Positions 11,376-12,839 of a stretch of 12,839 nt of DNA are shown here, piece after piece (position 1 is the first letter of the stretch; each line of letters opens with the position of its first letter). A model generated the notes under the pieces. That model saw only the letters and a program-made list of their open reading frames with translations. It searched no databases and was not told the origin of the DNA. This DNA comes from Streptomyces sp. NRRL F-4489. GTDB taxonomy: Bacteria > Actinomycetota > Actinomycetes > Streptomycetales > Streptomycetaceae. The DNA lies in assembly GCF_001509485.1 (NCBI RefSeq), contig NZ_LLZI01000040.1, forward strand, positions 1 to 12,839, in the 5' to 3' direction. A program made the translations under genes and the position numbers.

Positions 11376-11389
11376 CTGTTTTGTGCTAG
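11359..11389. promoter_or_regulatory. Probable MocR operator: two 9-bp direct repeats
   Basis: TTGTACTAG (11359-11367) and TTGTGCTAG (11381-11389) differ at one base and are 22 bp apart, two helical turns. One covers the region just upstream of the divergent flavoprotein start, the other the MocR start codon, with the MocR -10 box between. MocR proteins are known to bind paired direct repeats. Confidence 0.55.
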
Positions 11390-12714
11390 GAGAGTATCGG
11401 ATCGAAGGGCGGCGCGCATCGGAAATTGCCGCAAGTGTCGAGCGAGCCATCGGTGCGGGCGAGCTCCAACCAGGCGAAGTCCTGCCCCCGCTCAGGGAGT
11501 TGGCCGTCTATCTGGAGGTGAATCCCAATACCGTCGCGGCCGCGTACCGCACGCTCCGCGACCGCGGAGTGATCGAAACGGCGGGCCGGCGCGGCAGCCG
11601 GGTCCGCCCCCGCCCGGCCAGCACCTCACGTGAGGCGCTGCAGGCGGTCGTGCCCCCCGGTGTCCGGAACGTCGCCGACGGCAACCCCGACCCGTCGCTG
11701 CTGCCCTCCCTGGAAGAAGCGCTGGCCGAGGCCGCCGCGCGCAACACCCAACGCCCCGTGCTCTACGGCATGCCCGCCATAGACGACGACCTGGAGGCGC
11801 TGGCCCGCGCGGCCTTCCTCCGGGACGGCGTGCCGGAGGCCCCCGTCGCCGTCGCCAGCGGATCGCTCGACGCCATCGAGCGGGTCCTCGCCGCGCACCT
11901 GCGGCCCGGCGACGCGGTCGCGGTCGAGGACCCCGGCTGGGGCAGCCTGCTGGACCTCATCCCGGCGCTCGGCCTGCGGCCCGTACCGGTCGGGGTGGAC
12001 GACGACGGGCCGATCCCGGCGCGGATGGCCGCGGCCCTCGACAGCGGAGTCCGCGCGGTCATCGTCACCGACCGCGCGCAGAACCCGACGGGCGCCGCCA
12101 TCAGCGGCCCCCGCTCCGCGGAACTCCGCACGCTCCTGTCCCGGCACCGCGACGTCCTTCTGATCGAGGACGACCACGGCCACGGCATAGTCGACCTCCC
12201 GCTGCGCCCGCTCGCCGGCGCCACCGACCACTGGGTGCTGGTCCGCTCCACGGCCAAGGCGTATGGTCCCGACCTGCGCCTGGCGGCGCTGACCGGCGAC
12301 ACCGTGACCGTCGACCGGTTCCGCGGCCGCCAGCGCCTCGGTCCCGGCTGGGTCAGCCATCTGATCCAGCACGCGGTGGTCCACCTGTGGCGGACCTCCG
12401 CGGTCCGCCCGGGTGAGATCGCCGGCGCCTATGGCGAGCGGCGCGACGCCCTCATACACGCCCTGGAGGAACGGGGAGTCCCGGCCCGCGGCCGCAGCGG
12501 GATGAACGTCTGGGTACCGGTCCCGGACGAAACGGGCGCGGTGGCCCGCCTCCTCCACTCCGGCTGGGCGGTCGCCCCCGGCGCACGCTTCCGTATGCAG
12601 TCGCCCCCCGGCATCCGGATCACCGTCTCCGGCCTTACGACGGACGACATCACCCCACTGGCCGCGGCGGTGGCCGAGGCCACGGGCGTGGGGGAGGCGC
12701 GGAGGTACGAGTGA
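11383..12714 (+). CDS. MocR/PtsJ-type regulator: GntR winged helix fused to a fold-I aminotransferase domain
   Basis: A 443-residue regulator. The N-terminal GntR winged helix covers about residues 10-75 (LPPLRELAVYLEVNPNTVAAAYRTL in part, with the recognition helix at NPNTVAAAYRTL). The PLP-binding aminotransferase-like domain covers about 95-436, with QNPTG (233-237), the cofactor Asp in IEDDHGHG (261-268), the PLP lysine K292 in STAKAYGPDLR, and carboxylate-binding R412 in GIRITVSG. The AKAYGPDLRLAALTGD stretch resembles PtsJ. Members sense pyridoxal phosphate or amino-group ligands and control vitamin B6 or transport genes. The His in EDDH replaces the Tyr usual after the Asp pair. GTG 11383 fits the promoter spacing and the family N-terminus; there is no ribosome site. 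Divergence from PNPOx-like genes fits a B6-linked role, which is inferred. Confidence 0.9.
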   Translation: MLGEYRIEGRRASEIAASVERAIGAGELQPGEVLPPLRELAVYLEVNPNTVAAAYRTLRDRGVIETAGRRGSRVRPRPASTSREALQAVVPPGVRNVADGNPDPSLLPSLEEALAEAAARNTQRPVLYGMPAIDDDLEALARAAFLRDGVPEAPVAVASGSLDAIERVLAAHLRPGDAVAVEDPGWGSLLDLIPALGLRPVPVGVDDDGPIPARMAAALDSGVRAVIVTDRAQNPTGAAISGPRSAELRTLLSRHRDVLLIEDDHGHGIVDLPLRPLAGATDHWVLVRSTAKAYGPDLRLAALTGDTVTVDRFRGRQRLGPGWVSHLIQHAVVHLWRTSAVRPGEIAGAYGERRDALIHALEERGVPARGRSGMNVWVPVPDETGAVARLLHSGWAVAPGARFRMQSPPGIRITVSGLTTDDITPLAAAVAEATGVGEARRYE

Positions 12715-12839
12715 GGGGCGGGAGGGGAGTGGCGAGGTGAGAGGAGGCGGCAGAGGCTCTCTGAGGTGGCGCGTGGGGCGCGTAGGACGTAGGTGCGGGG
12801 CGGGGTGGTGGGTGACCGGAGGTGGGGGAGGTGTGAGGG
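12715..12839. other. G-rich window end with no visible gene
   Basis: The plus strand is strongly G-rich with runs such as GGGG, GGG and GGGG at 12715-12727. Neither strand shows a start with a ribosome site or a recognisable protein. Confidence 0.5.

Noticed and set aside
11626..12558. 310-codon minus-strand open frame opposite the MocR gene
   Set aside because: The MocR frame has the full set of PLP and HTH residues; the minus frame has no motif.

Overview
The window is very G+C-rich, with G/C at nearly every third codon position. Its gene families (DUF6801 wall-type protein, XRE-cupin regulators, calerythrin-like EF hands, MocR/PNPOx pair, Clp-N protein) and its promoters lying 6-7 nt from start codons all point to an actinomycete, most likely Streptomyces or a close relative. 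I cannot name the species. I see no tRNA, rRNA, CRISPR array, transposase or integrase.

Layout. (1) 95-715 (+) is a Clp-N-domain protein, followed by a 477-nt gap with a strong hairpin and short tandem repeats. (2) 1193-2500 and 2678-3652 (+) are two EamA/DMT-family transporters. Between them lies what looks like a leaderless 11-codon leader peptide with three consecutive Pro codons that runs into competing hairpins, so the second transporter may be controlled by attenuation. (3) 3828-4433 (-) is an XRE-cupin regulator convergent with the transporters, with a hairpin between. (4) 4655-7429 (-) is the most unusual gene: a NACHT NTPase with a RHIM-like N-terminal motif, a large glycine-rich membrane domain and a C-terminal calerythrin-like EF-hand module. 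It is preceded by a 56-codon ORF (7454-7624) with a near-perfect Shine-Dalgarno sequence and by two 11-bp tandem direct repeats. (5) 7767-9161 (-) is a secreted DUF6801 protein whose wall-sorting-like signal is followed by an unexplained 128-residue tail. (6) 9385-9991 is sparse: one doubtful ORF, a hairpin and a G-quadruplex motif. (7) 9992-11347 (-) holds two FMN-binding split-barrel proteins (PaiB-like and PNPOx/NimA-like) in an operon, divergent from a MocR/PtsJ-type PLP-binding regulator at 11383-12714 (+). The 35-bp gap holds a good sigma-70 promoter and two direct repeats that look like the MocR operator. The last 125 nt show no gene.

How the genes may work together. The MocR regulator and the two flavin-binding proteins form a plausible vitamin B6-responsive unit. 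The XRE-cupin regulator may control a nearby EamA exporter. The NACHT-membrane-EF-hand protein looks like a calcium-responsive signalling or defence ATPase, with the small upstream ORF as a possible partner. This last role is inference from architecture only.
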